Shown here piece after piece: positions 50,264 to 60,769 of a stretch of DNA of 64,000 bases. Below the pieces are notes generated by a model that saw only the letters and a list, made by a program, of their open reading frames with translations, made no database searches and was not told where the DNA came from. Numbering within the stretch: the first letter of the stretch is position 1; every line of letters starts with the position of its first letter. Source of the stretch: Nocardioides luteus (GTDB taxonomy: Bacteria > Actinomycetota > Actinomycetes > Propionibacteriales > Nocardioidaceae); contig NZ_JADOVJ010000001.1 in the NCBI RefSeq assembly GCF_015752315.1, positions 1,666,501 to 1,730,500 of the forward strand, in the 5' to 3' direction. The position numbers and the translations under genes are program-made.

Positions 50264-51481
50264 TCAGCGCGGGGTGACCCGGAGCAGGACGTCCTCGCCG
50301 CCACCGTTGTCGGTGGTGACGAGGAGGTCCCCGTCGGCGGCCAGCGAGACCGTACGCAGCCGCCCGTGGTCGTGCATGACCTCGGGCGACCGGTCGTCGG
50401 TGAGCTTGCCGGACTCGTCGAAGGAGATGATCCGCAGCTCCTGGTCCTTGAGCACGGCGACCGCGAGCGCCCCGCCGAACGCGCCCCACCGCTCCTGGAC
50501 GGGGATGAAGGTGCCGCCGCCGGTGGCCACGGTGGGATTGCCGGAGCTCCAGGCCGCCTCGATCTGCTTCCCGGGCAGATCCTGGTCGGTCATCGGCACC
50601 GACTCGTCGTAGCCGGAGCCCGGGTTCCAGCCGTAGTCGCCGCCCAGCGTGATCTCGTTGACCTCGTCGTCGCGGTCGGGGCCGTGCTCGACCGACCAGA
50701 CGGTGCCGTCGGCACGCTGCGCCAGCCCCTGCACGTTGCGGTGGCCGAAGCTCGTGATGAATCGTCGTGGTCCTTCGTCACCACCCCACGGGTTGCCCGG
50801 CCAGGGCTCGCCGTTCTCCGGGTCGAGCCGGAGCGTCTTCCCGCCCAGGGAGTCGAGGTTGCGCGGGTTCTCCTCGTTCGCGGCATCGCCGGTGCCGACC
50901 CACAGCGCGCCGTCGGCGCTGATCAGCAGCCGGCAGCCACCATGCCTTCCGGAGCTCGTGGGGAAGCCGTCGATCAGGGTCCGCTCCTGGGTGGCCCGGG
51001 TCAGTCCGGCGTCCAGGGTCCAGGAGATGACGCGTACGTCCTCACCACCGTTCCACCCCTGGCAGGTGTAGATGCGCCGGTTCTCGGCGAAGCCGGGGTC
51101 GACCTCCAGGCCCATCAGGCCGGTCTCGCCGGAGACCCAGATGTCGTTGTCCTCGAGCGGGATCTCGCGCCGCTCCCCGTCCTCGATCAGCGACAGGACC
51201 GCCCGGTCGCGCTCGGTGACCAGGAACCGGTCCTCGCCGAGGTCGGCGACGTCCCACGGATGGTCGAGCCCCTCGCCGGCCACCTCGACGTCGAGCTCGG
51301 GCACCCGGTCGGAGGCCGGCAGTACGGCCGGGGGAGCGGACGAGGAGGCGCTCGGCGGCGCACTGGCCGAACCCGACGGGTTCAGCGGCGGCGGGGTCGT
51401 GGCCGGAGAGGAGTCTCCGGCGCAGGCGGCGGTCGAGAGCCCGAGAGCGACCACGGAGGCGAGGGCTAGGGCAGCGCGCAT
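50264..51481 (-). CDS. PQQ-dependent sugar dehydrogenase-like lipoprotein (GdhB/YliI type)
   Basis: 405 residues. Signal peptide with lipobox STAAC near residue 20, then a Ser/Pro-rich linker. The beta-propeller has PWDVADLGEDRFLVTERD, GETGLMGLEVDPGFAENRRI, HGGCRLLISADGALWVGTGD and SFGHRNVQGLAQRADGTVW, the latter matching the soluble glucose dehydrogenase family including VEHGPDRDDEVN. Attached to the outside of the membrane. Whether PQQ is available is unknown. Confidence 0.92.
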   Translation of the reverse strand: MRAALALASVVALGLSTAACAGDSSPATTPPPLNPSGSASAPPSASSSAPPAVLPASDRVPELDVEVAGEGLDHPWDVADLGEDRFLVTERDRAVLSLIEDGERREIPLEDNDIWVSGETGLMGLEVDPGFAENRRIYTCQGWNGGEDVRVISWTLDAGLTRATQERTLIDGFPTSSGRHGGCRLLISADGALWVGTGDAANEENPRNLDSLGGKTLRLDPENGEPWPGNPWGGDEGPRRFITSFGHRNVQGLAQRADGTVWSVEHGPDRDDEVNEITLGGDYGWNPGSGYDESVPMTDQDLPGKQIEAAWSSGNPTVATGGGTFIPVQERWGAFGGALAVAVLKDQELRIISFDESGKLTDDRSPEVMHDHGRLRTVSLAADGDLLVTTDNGGGEDVLLRVTPR

Positions 51482-51524
51482 GGTGCCGACGGTACTGGCC
51501 CGGTGGGCCCTAGGGTGGGCGGTT

Positions 51525-52169
51525 GTGACGAACGCCTTCAACGCGATGCGGAATCATCCCTCGGCCGTGCTGCTCGTCGGGCAGCTGGTCGCCGTCCTGG
51601 CCTACCCGTTCCTCGACGGCTCGACCGCCGGCCGCGCCGGGATCGGCGTCCTCCAGCTGTTGCTGCTGGTCGTCGCCGTCGCGGCCGTACGCCTCACCCC
51701 GGCCCTGTCCTGGGTGGCGATCCTGTTCGGTGCGCCCGCGACGGTCTTCGCGGTCTGGGAGGCGGTCGCGCCGGACGAGGGCTGGGTGGTCCTGGTCTCG
51801 GCCCTCTTCCACGTGCCGTTCTACCTGTTCGTCTCCTACGCGATGATCCGCTACCTCTTCCACGACGACGTCGTGACCCGCGACGAGCTCTACGCCACCG
51901 GAGCCGCGTTCACCGTGGTGGCCTGGGCCTTCGCCTATCTCTACGCGGCCGTGCAGGTGATCTGGCCGGGCTCGTTCGACACCCAGCGCACCTGGTTCGA
52001 GCTCCTCTACCTCTCCTTCACCACCCTGACCTCGCTCGGCCTCTCCGACATCGTCCCCGTCCAACCCCACTCCCGCTCGGTCGTCATGGTCGAGCAGGTC
52101 GCCGGCGTCTTCTACGTCGCGCTCGTGGTCGCCCGCCTCGTCGGCCTCGCCCGGCCGATCAGCCGCTGA
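51525..52169 (+). CDS. membrane protein with ion-channel-like C-terminal pore
   Basis: 214 residues, five to six membrane helices. The last two helices enclose LLYLSFTTLTSLGLSDIVPV, a two-helix ion-channel pore with GLSD where potassium channels have GYGD, so selectivity is probably altered. GTG 51525 has TAGGGT nine bases before it. Possibly a non-selective or sensor channel. It ends in a strong hairpin shared with panB. Confidence 0.8.
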   Translation: MTNAFNAMRNHPSAVLLVGQLVAVLAYPFLDGSTAGRAGIGVLQLLLLVVAVAAVRLTPALSWVAILFGAPATVFAVWEAVAPDEGWVVLVSALFHVPFYLFVSYAMIRYLFHDDVVTRDELYATGAAFTVVAWAFAYLYAAVQVIWPGSFDTQRTWFELLYLSFTTLTSLGLSDIVPVQPHSRSVVMVEQVAGVFYVALVVARLVGLARPISR

Positions 52170-52198
52170 CCTGTTCCGCCTGTGGGAGCAGGACCCGA

Positions 52199-52255
52199 GA
52201 AGTGGTCGATCTGGGCCCGGCACTGAGCCGGCGGACGGCCCAGATCGACCACTTC
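52199..52255. terminator. 19-bp perfect stem between channel gene and panB
   Basis: GAAGTGGTCGATCTGGGCC (52199-52217) pairs fully with 52237-52255; the 19-base loop contains CCGG/CCGG that can pair again. Bidirectional. Confidence 0.8.
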
Positions 52256-52269
52256 GTCGGAGACGATCC

Positions 52270-53154
52270 TCAGAAGGTGTGCTCGGGGCCCGGGAAGGTG
52301 GAGCCCTTGACGTCGGAGATATAGGCCTCGGCGCCGTCGGAGAGGACCGACTTCACGTCGGCGTACTGCTTCACGAAGCGGGCCATCTTGCCGCTGCGCA
52401 TCCCGAAGGCGTCCTGCCAGACCAGCACCTGGCCGTCGCAGTCGGGGCCGGCGCCGATGCCGATCGTCGGGATGTCGAGCTCCTTGGTGATCTGCGCGGC
52501 GACGTCGCCGGGGACCATCTCCATGACGACCGCGAAGGCACCCGCCTCCTGGACGGCCTTGGCGTCGTCGATGATCCGGTCGGAGGCGTCTCCTCGGCCT
52601 TGGACGCGGTAGCCGCCGAGCACGTGCTCGGACTGCGGGGTGAAGCCGATGTGGGCGATGACCGGGATGCCGCCCTCGGTCAGCTTCTTGATCACCGGGG
52701 CCATCTCGGCGCCGCCCTCGAGCTTCACGCAGTGGGCGCCGGCCTCCTTCATGAACCGCACCGCGGTCAGGTAGCCCTGCTCGGGCGAGGCCTGGTAGGA
52801 GCCGAAGGGCAGGTCGCCGACGACCATCGCCCGCTTCACGCTGCGGGAAACGGCGCGGGTCAGCGGCAGCAGCTCGTCCACGGTCACCGGAAGCGACGTC
52901 TCGTTGCCGAGGACGTTGTTGGAGGCGGAGTCACCGACGAGCAGCAGGTCGACCCCGGCCTCGTCGAAGATCTGGGCCGTGTACATGTCGTAGGAGGTGA
53001 GCATCGTGATCTTGTCGCCACGCTGCTTCATCTCGCGAAGATGATGCGTGCGCACCTTGCGTACAGGCTTGGCCGGCGCGCTGGCAGTCGCGTTGGCGGC
53101 GGCACCGTTCCCGTAGGGCGCGGTCTCCTCGGCAGAGGGGTTCGTGCTCATCAT
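52270..53154 (-). CDS. panB: 3-methyl-2-oxobutanoate hydroxymethyltransferase
   Basis: 294 residues, with a 30-residue alanine-rich extension before the family start. First step of pantothenate synthesis: adds a hydroxymethyl group from methylene-tetrahydrofolate to ketoisovalerate. TMLTSYDMYTAQIFDEAGVD in part, LLVGDSASNNVLG, VGDLPFGSYQ, KLEGG and GIPVIAHIGFTPQS with TIGIGAGPDCDGQVLVW are typical. It acts on the same one-carbon pool as glycine cleavage. Confidence 0.95.
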   Translation of the reverse strand: MMSTNPSAEETAPYGNGAAANATASAPAKPVRKVRTHHLREMKQRGDKITMLTSYDMYTAQIFDEAGVDLLLVGDSASNNVLGNETSLPVTVDELLPLTRAVSRSVKRAMVVGDLPFGSYQASPEQGYLTAVRFMKEAGAHCVKLEGGAEMAPVIKKLTEGGIPVIAHIGFTPQSEHVLGGYRVQGRGDASDRIIDDAKAVQEAGAFAVVMEMVPGDVAAQITKELDIPTIGIGAGPDCDGQVLVWQDAFGMRSGKMARFVKQYADVKSVLSDGAEAYISDVKGSTFPGPEHTF

Positions 53155-53249
53155 CGAGCCTTTCTGGTGTCATCTCGCAGCTCCCTGATGGAGTCCACGG
53201 ACTGTCTCCAGCGTAGGTCCAGATGAACCCGTTGGCGCTGTGGTGGTGA

Positions 53250-53786
53250 TCACAGCCGGTCGAACGGCGCGGCATAGCGGAACGGACCCCGAAGACCCGG
53301 TTCGTACGCAGCCAGCGGCCGTGCCTGGAAGTAGTCGCCCCACGCCGGATCGGGCGCCTCGATGCCGAGGGAGGAGGCGGGCACGAAGCCGAAGCGCGCG
53401 TAGTAGGCCGGTGAGCCGAGCAGCACGACGACCGGCTCGCCCATCGCGTCGGCGCCGCCGAGGACCGCGTGCATCAGCGCCGAGCCGACCCCGTCGCGCT
53501 GGCGCTCCGGGGAGACGCTCACCGGGCCGAGCCCGAGCGCGGGCCGGCCGGCGAGCTCGCCCCGCGTGGCCACGGCGTGGCCGACGATCTCGCCGTCCAT
53601 CTCGGCGACCAGCGAGAGCTCCGGGACCCAACCCGGGTCCTCGCGCAGCCAGCCCACCAGCGTCGCCTCCCCGGGCGCGCCGTCGGGTTCGATCGGCGGG
53701 GCGGAGTGCTCCACCCCGGAGAAGGCGGCGGCGGTGACCGCCCGGATGTCGGCCACGTCCTCGGGACGCTCACGTCGGATCAGCAC
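53250..53786 (-). CDS. GNAT family N-acetyltransferase
   Basis: 178 residues. The GNAT core is GLGPVSVSPERQRDGVGSALM (the acetyl-CoA loop QRxGVGSAL) and VVLLGSPAYYARFGFVPAS. This subgroup (YhbS-like) acetylates small amines. It starts 54 bp from the divergent acetyltransferase at 53841. Confidence 0.92.
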   Translation of the reverse strand: MLIRRERPEDVADIRAVTAAAFSGVEHSAPPIEPDGAPGEATLVGWLREDPGWVPELSLVAEMDGEIVGHAVATRGELAGRPALGLGPVSVSPERQRDGVGSALMHAVLGGADAMGEPVVVLLGSPAYYARFGFVPASSLGIEAPDPAWGDYFQARPLAAYEPGLRGPFRYAAPFDRL

Positions 53787-53840
53787 GGTCCGACGCTAAA
53801 CCGAACGACAGCCCCGGCGCTCCTGGTTATCGTCGCGTCC

Positions 53841-54311
53841 ATGCGGGTGCGAGAGGCGACGACGGCGGACCTCGACGCGGTGATCCATGTCGGTGTGACG
53901 ACCTGGCGGGCGACCTACCCGCCGATCACCGGGGAGGCGTACGTCGAGAAGGGCATCGCCAGATGGTGGGCTCCCGAGGCCGTGATCCCCGGGATCGAGA
54001 ACGGCCAGGTCCTGGTCGCCGAGGACGGCGACCGGGTCGTCGGCATGGCCGCCTACACGCCCTTCGAGGACCACGTGATGCTCTGGAAGCTCTACGTCCT
54101 CCCCGACGCCCAGGGCTCGGGTGCCGGTGGCGCGCTGCTGACGGAGGTGATCGGCCGCGCTGGCGACCTGCCGGTGCGTCTCACCCACCTGGCCGGCAAC
54201 GACCGCGCCCATGCCGTCTACGAGCGCCTCGGCTTCGTCGAGACCGACAAGGTGACCAGTCCGATCGACGGCGGCCCGGAAGAGATCGTGATGGAGCGTC
54301 CCGCGGGCTGA
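53841..54311 (+). CDS. GNAT family N-acetyltransferase
   Basis: 156 residues. MLWKLYVLPDAQGSGAGGAL contains the acetyl-CoA pyrophosphate loop and NDRAHAVYERLGFVETDK the C-terminal strand. TATCGT (53828-53833) is seven bases before the ATG (leaderless). The substrate is unknown. Confidence 0.92.
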   Translation: MRVREATTADLDAVIHVGVTTWRATYPPITGEAYVEKGIARWWAPEAVIPGIENGQVLVAEDGDRVVGMAAYTPFEDHVMLWKLYVLPDAQGSGAGGALLTEVIGRAGDLPVRLTHLAGNDRAHAVYERLGFVETDKVTSPIDGGPEEIVMERPAG

Positions 54312-54445
54312 CCTCAGAGCCCCGAACTTTCGAAGATTGTCCGCGAAAGTCGTTCAGGGATGGTTGAAAGTCGCTGGCGGTCGCCACTAGCATCCAGCGT
54401 GACGCGCATCACACCTCACTCGGCGTCCCGACGTTCGGAGTCTCG

Positions 54446-55510
54446 ATGTCTCACTTCCTCCACTCACGGCGCACCCGGACCCGGCTCGCGCTCGGATCGG
54501 CCGTCCTCGGGGTCGCGGCACTGTGCCTGGGCGGTCAGGTCGGAGCGGCCGCGACGTCTGCCGAGACACCTGCGACGACTGCGACCTGTCCGGCGCCCGA
54601 CGCCCGCCCGAGCGTGGTCTTCCTCGATCTCGACAGCGGTGTGGCCAACAGCACCCTGAGCTCCGGCTGCACCATCAACGACGTCATCGACGACGAGCGG
54701 ACGTGGCCGGCTCACGGGGCCTTCGTGGCGCACGTCCGCAGCGTCACCGCCGAGCTGGTCGCCACCGGTGAGGTGACTCGGGCCGAGGCCGGCCGGCTGC
54801 AGTCCGCGGCCGGCCGCTCGCAGGTGGGGAAGGTCGAGGGTTACGACTGGCTCTTCGACGGCTCGGCCGGCTCCTTCGACGACTGGGCGTACGCCGGCGA
54901 CGGCGGGTTCGACCTGGTGCCGGACGGCACCATCCGCAGCCGCGCCGGCGCGGGTGGCGGGTTCGGGACCCTGTGGTACCCGGCACGGGAGTTCGGCGAC
55001 TTCTCGCTGCGACTGCAGTTCCGCGACGACGCGCCCGGCGCGGCCCGCGGGAACAGTGGAGTCCAGGTGCGCTTCCCCGAGCTGTGGGGCCCGGTCGAGG
55101 GATGCCCGACCACCTACAACGGCAGCGAGACCGGCAACCTCTCCTGGATCGCGGTCAACTGCGGTCACGAGATCCAGGTCAACGACTCGCCGGAGACCGG
55201 AAGCAACGACCCCCGCAAGACCGGCTCGGTCTACGGCTTCGCCGACCTCACCCTGGCCCAGGCACGACCGACCCCGAAGGGCACCTGGAACGACCTCGAG
55301 ATCCGCGTCGTCGGCCAGCACTACACCGTGATCCGCAACGGCGTCGTGATCAACGAGTTCGAGAACCTGCCCGGGCTGCCGTTCCCCGGCCGTCCGAACG
55401 ACCCCGACTCCAGCAGCCGGGGCCTGACCGGTCATGTCGGGGTTCAGGCGCACGGGAGTGCCCCGGACGTGGTGTCCTACCGGAACATCCGCATCCGCGA
55501 GCTGTCCTGA
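54446..55510 (+). CDS. secreted DUF1080 (3-keto-disaccharide hydrolase-type) protein
   Basis: 354 residues. Signal peptide (LALGSAVLGVAALCLGGQVG). Residues 40-130 form an unassigned domain with two cysteines; from about 135 YDWLFDGSAGSFDDWAYAGD begins a DUF1080 beta sandwich with FGDFSLRLQFRD, NSGVQVRFPE, GTWNDLEIRVVGQHYTVIRN and GHVGVQAHG. The domain is laminin-G-like and in related proteins hydrolyses or binds 3-keto-glycosides. Six cysteines fit an exported protein. Confidence 0.88.
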   Translation: MSHFLHSRRTRTRLALGSAVLGVAALCLGGQVGAAATSAETPATTATCPAPDARPSVVFLDLDSGVANSTLSSGCTINDVIDDERTWPAHGAFVAHVRSVTAELVATGEVTRAEAGRLQSAAGRSQVGKVEGYDWLFDGSAGSFDDWAYAGDGGFDLVPDGTIRSRAGAGGGFGTLWYPAREFGDFSLRLQFRDDAPGAARGNSGVQVRFPELWGPVEGCPTTYNGSETGNLSWIAVNCGHEIQVNDSPETGSNDPRKTGSVYGFADLTLAQARPTPKGTWNDLEIRVVGQHYTVIRNGVVINEFENLPGLPFPGRPNDPDSSSRGLTGHVGVQAHGSAPDVVSYRNIRIRELS

Positions 55511-55575
55511 GGTCGTACGCGGCCGGCGGCGGGCATCGGGTGGCCGGATAGCCGGTCGCGCCTAGACTCCCAGGT

Positions 55576-57600
<2,025 letters not shown>

Positions 57601-57622
57601 GGTAGCTGTCGCCGGATCTTGG

Positions 57623-57695
57623 TGAAGCAAAAAGCTTCATTTCATTCAGGTGAAGCAAATATCTTCATTTTGGGTAAATGAAGGTATGATCTTCA
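57623..57695. promoter_or_regulatory. three regularly spaced operators in the satD promoter
   Basis: The 17-bp dyad TGAAG-N7-CTTCA occurs at 57623-57639 (TGAAGCAAAAAGCTTCA), 57651-57667 and 57679-57695. The starts are exactly 28 bp apart. The third encloses the -10 hexamer TATGAT (57685-57690) and ends one base before the GTG start, so bound protein would block the promoter. The stretch is strikingly AT-rich for this genome. Confidence 0.85.
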
Positions 57696-57696
57696 T

Positions 57697-58332
57697 GTGA
57701 CGTCCGTGGCAACGGTGATCGGCGATCTCGTGGGCTCGCGCACCAAGTCCGACCGCGCGAAGGTCCATGAGGCGTTCGCCGCCGCCATCGAGAAGATCAA
57801 CCGGGAGTGGCGACCGGTCACGCCGCTGCGGATCACGGTCGGTGACGAGTACCAGGGCGCCTTCGAGACCGTCGGGGCCGCGCTCCAGGCCACGTTCCGG
57901 CTGCGGATCGCGCTCGACCCCGTGGTCGGCGTACGCCACGGCATCGGCTGGGGCGCCACCCGGGTGCTCCGCGACGACCCGCGGGTGGAGGACGGGCCGG
58001 GGTGGTGGTCGGCCCGGGCGGCGATCGAGGCGGCGGAGGCCGCGGAGAACAAGGCGGCCACGCGCGGCGTACGGACCTGGTACCAGCCCGCGGAGGAGAC
58101 GGGTGGTCCCGGCCCGGCCGCGGTCAACGCCGCCCTGATCTCGCGCGACGAGCTCTACTCGCGGCTGGATCGCTCCTCGGTGTCGGTGCTTTCTGGCATG
58201 CTCTCCGCCATGTCCCAGAAGGCCATGGCCGACGAGCTCGACATCACCCCCTCCGCGGTCTCCCAGCGGGTGCGCCGCGACGGCATCGCCGTGATCGTGC
58301 GCGCCGACGAGCTGTTGGGGGAGGTCAGATGA
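57697..58332 (+). CDS. SatD family protein with C-terminal helix-turn-helix
   Basis: 211 residues. SatD signature: VATVIGDLVGSRTKSDRAKV, ITVGDEYQGAFETVGAAL and RHGIGWGATRV. Near residues 168-192 lies a credible HTH (KAMADELDITPSAVSQRVRR), absent in short SatD proteins, which could bind the three upstream dyads. GTG start with TATGAT six bases before it: leaderless. Coupled by ATGA to the next gene. SatD's biochemical role is unknown. Confidence 0.85.
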   Translation: MTSVATVIGDLVGSRTKSDRAKVHEAFAAAIEKINREWRPVTPLRITVGDEYQGAFETVGAALQATFRLRIALDPVVGVRHGIGWGATRVLRDDPRVEDGPGWWSARAAIEAAEAAENKAATRGVRTWYQPAEETGGPGPAAVNAALISRDELYSRLDRSSVSVLSGMLSAMSQKAMADELDITPSAVSQRVRRDGIAVIVRADELLGEVR

Positions 58333-59078
58333 GCTGGATCGCCTTGTTGCTGATCGGGGTCGGCACGGTCGACTTCGCGCACGCGCTCATCGACCCGCTC
58401 CGGCGGATCCGCTGGGTGCCCGAGGCGATCGGGGCCGTGGTCGTGATCGCCTTCGGCCTGCTCTCGGCCCTCTTCGGGGGCGACCTGGCGGCGGTGATCG
58501 TCATCGCCGGGATCACGGTGCTGTGGGGGTTCCTGGCCCATCCGCCCGAGGGCTCGGACAAGAACCCTCACCCCGGGGTGCCGCTGGCCCTGCTGGGCGG
58601 GACGATCTTCCTCGGCATCCTGCTCGCGCCGGTGGCGGGCGAGGTCGCCGGGCCGGTCGCCGCGTGGGCGGACGGCGCGCCCTGGGCCTGGGTCGAGGCG
58701 GCGCGGCCCGAGGCCGTGCTGCTCGCCTTCGGTGGCCTGCTGGTGCAGATCTCGACCGGCAACGTCGTGGTGCAGCTCGTCCTCGACGTCGCCAAGGTGG
58801 CCAACCCGCTCGACGGGGTCGACGGCAACAACCTCAAGGGCGGCAGGCTCCTCGGCCCGCTCGAGCGGCTGACGATCTTCGGCCTCGGCCTCACCGGCAG
58901 CATCGCCGCCGCCGGCCTGGTGGTCGCGGCCAAGGGTCTGATCCGCTGGCCGGAGCTGCAGTCCTTCCGTGGGGAGACCGAGGGGCCGAGCATCAACGAC
59001 GTGACCGAATACTTCCTGGTCGGCAGCTTCGTGTCCTGGATGACCTCGCTGGTGACCCTCGCCCTGGTCATCACCTAG
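58329..59078 (+). CDS. membrane protein, DUF3307-like SatD partner
   Basis: 249 residues, six to seven helices. The C-terminal part GRLLGPLERLTIFGLGLTG, VVAAKGLIRWPELQSF and EYFLVGSFVSWMTSL matches the pattern (GR.IG.LERLLI, AKS..RFPE, EY.LIGTL.S) of DUF3307 proteins encoded beside satD. Overlaps satD by ATGA. Probably acts with it in the membrane; function unknown. Confidence 0.8.
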   Translation: MSWIALLLIGVGTVDFAHALIDPLRRIRWVPEAIGAVVVIAFGLLSALFGGDLAAVIVIAGITVLWGFLAHPPEGSDKNPHPGVPLALLGGTIFLGILLAPVAGEVAGPVAAWADGAPWAWVEAARPEAVLLAFGGLLVQISTGNVVVQLVLDVAKVANPLDGVDGNNLKGGRLLGPLERLTIFGLGLTGSIAAAGLVVAAKGLIRWPELQSFRGETEGPSINDVTEYFLVGSFVSWMTSLVTLALVIT

Positions 59079-59099
59079 GCCGAGACTAGATTGCGTGTC

Positions 59100-59291
59100 A
59101 TGACAGTGGGAAAGGCTCTCGCGCTCGTGGTGGCCGCGGTGCTCCTCGTGGCCGGTGGAGCGCTCGCGCTGACCGGCATGGGCTATCTCGGCGGAGGCGG
59201 CACGAGCACCGCCTGGTCGGTCATCGGCGCGGCGCTGGCGGGGTTCGGTGTGGCGCTCGTCATCTCGATCTTCAGGGGTCCCGGCCGCTGA
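59100..59291 (+). CDS. small two-helix membrane protein
   Basis: 63 residues: LALVVAAVLLVAGGALALTG and WSVIGAALAGFGVALVISIF separated by GYLGGGGTS. TAGATT (59087-59092) is seven bases before ATG 59100 (leaderless). No family recognised. Confidence 0.6.
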   Translation: MTVGKALALVVAAVLLVAGGALALTGMGYLGGGGTSTAWSVIGAALAGFGVALVISIFRGPGR

Positions 59292-59340
59292 CGCTGGCGC
59301 GGGAGTCCCAGCCGTAACGTCGGACCGTTAGTGTTCACGC

Positions 59341-60678
59341 ATGGGCAAGCAACAGGACTTCGTGCTCCGCGCACTCGAAGAGCGAGACGTACGTTTCGTG
59401 CGGCTGTGGTTCACCGACGTGCTCGGCTATCTGAAGTCGGTCGCGGTGGCGCCGGCCGAGCTCGAGAGCGCCTTCGCGGAGGGCATCGGGTTCGACGGCA
59501 GCGCGATCGAGGGGTTCGCGCGGGTGACCGAGGCCGACATGCTGGCCCTGCCGGATCCGAGCACGTTCCAGATCCTGCCGTGGCGTACCGACGGCCCGTC
59601 GACGGGCCGGATGTTCTGCGACATCGTGATGCCCGACGGCTCGCCGTCCTACGCCGACCCGCGCTACGTGCTGAAGCGCACCCTGTCCAACGCCGCGGAG
59701 AAGGGCTTCACCTTCTACACGCACCCCGAGATCGAGTTCTACCTCTTCAAGGACAACCCGCGTGACGGCAGCGAGCCGACCCCGGTGGACTCCAGCGGCT
59801 ACTTCGACCACACCGCCCAGTCGATGGGCGCCGACTTCCGGCGTGAGGCGATCACGATGCTCGAAGCCATGGGCATCAGCGTCGAGTACAGCCACCACGA
59901 GGGCGGTCCGGGCCAGAACGAGATCGACCTGCGCTACGCCGACGCGCTGAGCACGGCCGACAACATCATGACCTTCCGCACGGTCATCCGTGAGGTCGCG
60001 CTGAGCCAGGGCATCTGGGCCAGCTTCATGCCCAAGCCCTTCACCGAGCACCCGGGCTCGGGCATGCACACCCACCTCAGCCTCTTCGAGGGCGACGCCA
60101 ACGCGTTCTACGAGCCGGGTGCCGAGTACCAGCTCTCCAAGACCGGCCGCAGCTTCATCGGCGGTGTGCTCCGGCACGCCCCGGAGATCACCGCGGTCAC
60201 CAACCAGTGGGTCAACTCCTACAAGCGCCTGATCGGCGGGGGAGAGGCACCGGCTCACATCGCCTGGGGCCACAACAACCGCTCCGCGCTGGTCCGGGTG
60301 CCGATGTACAAGCCGCTCAAGGGCCAGTCGACCCGCATCGAGGTGCGCAGTCTCGACGCCGCCTGCAACCCCTACCTGGCCTTCGCCGTGATCCTGGCGG
60401 CGGGCATGAAGGGCATCGAGGAGGGCTACGAGCTGCCGCGCGAGGCCGAGGACGACGTCTGGGCGCTGACCGAGCGCGAGCGCAAGAGCCTCGGCATCGA
60501 CCCGCTCCCGGAGAACCTCGACGAGGCGATCGGGATGGCCGAGGACTCCGAGCTGCTCGCCGAGACCCTCGGCGAGCACGTCTTCGACTTCTTCCTGCGC
60601 AACAAGCGCGCCGAGTGGGCCGCCTACCGCGAGCAGGTGACCGCTTACGAGCGCTCCCGGATGCTGCCCGTCATCTGA
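59341..60678 (+). CDS. glnA2: glutamine synthetase type I, GlnA2-like
   Basis: 445 residues, the length of mycobacterial GlnA2 rather than the 470-480 of GlnA1. DVRFVRLWFTDVLGYLKSV, GFDGSAIEGFA, EIEFYLF, HHEGGPGQNEID and KPFTEHPGSGMHTHLSLF are all present. The usual adenylylation Tyr segment (NLYDLP) is not found near the C terminus, so control by GlnE is doubtful. TAGTGT lies six bases before the ATG. Upstream of glnE as in mycobacteria. Confidence 0.93.
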   Translation: MGKQQDFVLRALEERDVRFVRLWFTDVLGYLKSVAVAPAELESAFAEGIGFDGSAIEGFARVTEADMLALPDPSTFQILPWRTDGPSTGRMFCDIVMPDGSPSYADPRYVLKRTLSNAAEKGFTFYTHPEIEFYLFKDNPRDGSEPTPVDSSGYFDHTAQSMGADFRREAITMLEAMGISVEYSHHEGGPGQNEIDLRYADALSTADNIMTFRTVIREVALSQGIWASFMPKPFTEHPGSGMHTHLSLFEGDANAFYEPGAEYQLSKTGRSFIGGVLRHAPEITAVTNQWVNSYKRLIGGGEAPAHIAWGHNNRSALVRVPMYKPLKGQSTRIEVRSLDAACNPYLAFAVILAAGMKGIEEGYELPREAEDDVWALTERERKSLGIDPLPENLDEAIGMAEDSELLAETLGEHVFDFFLRNKRAEWAAYREQVTAYERSRMLPVI

Positions 60679-60769
60679 GCCAGCAAACTGGTTGTCAGGG
60701 AAACTCAAGCCCGATTCCACACTTCCGATCCGGTGCTGCCACACTGGATCGAACGGGAGAGTGGGAGTG

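Noticed and set aside
59315..59330. GlnR box before glnA2 (TAACG-N6-CGTTA dyad)
   Set aside because: Spacing and half sites do not follow the GTNAC-N6-GAAAC pattern; it overlaps the proposed -10 box and may be chance.
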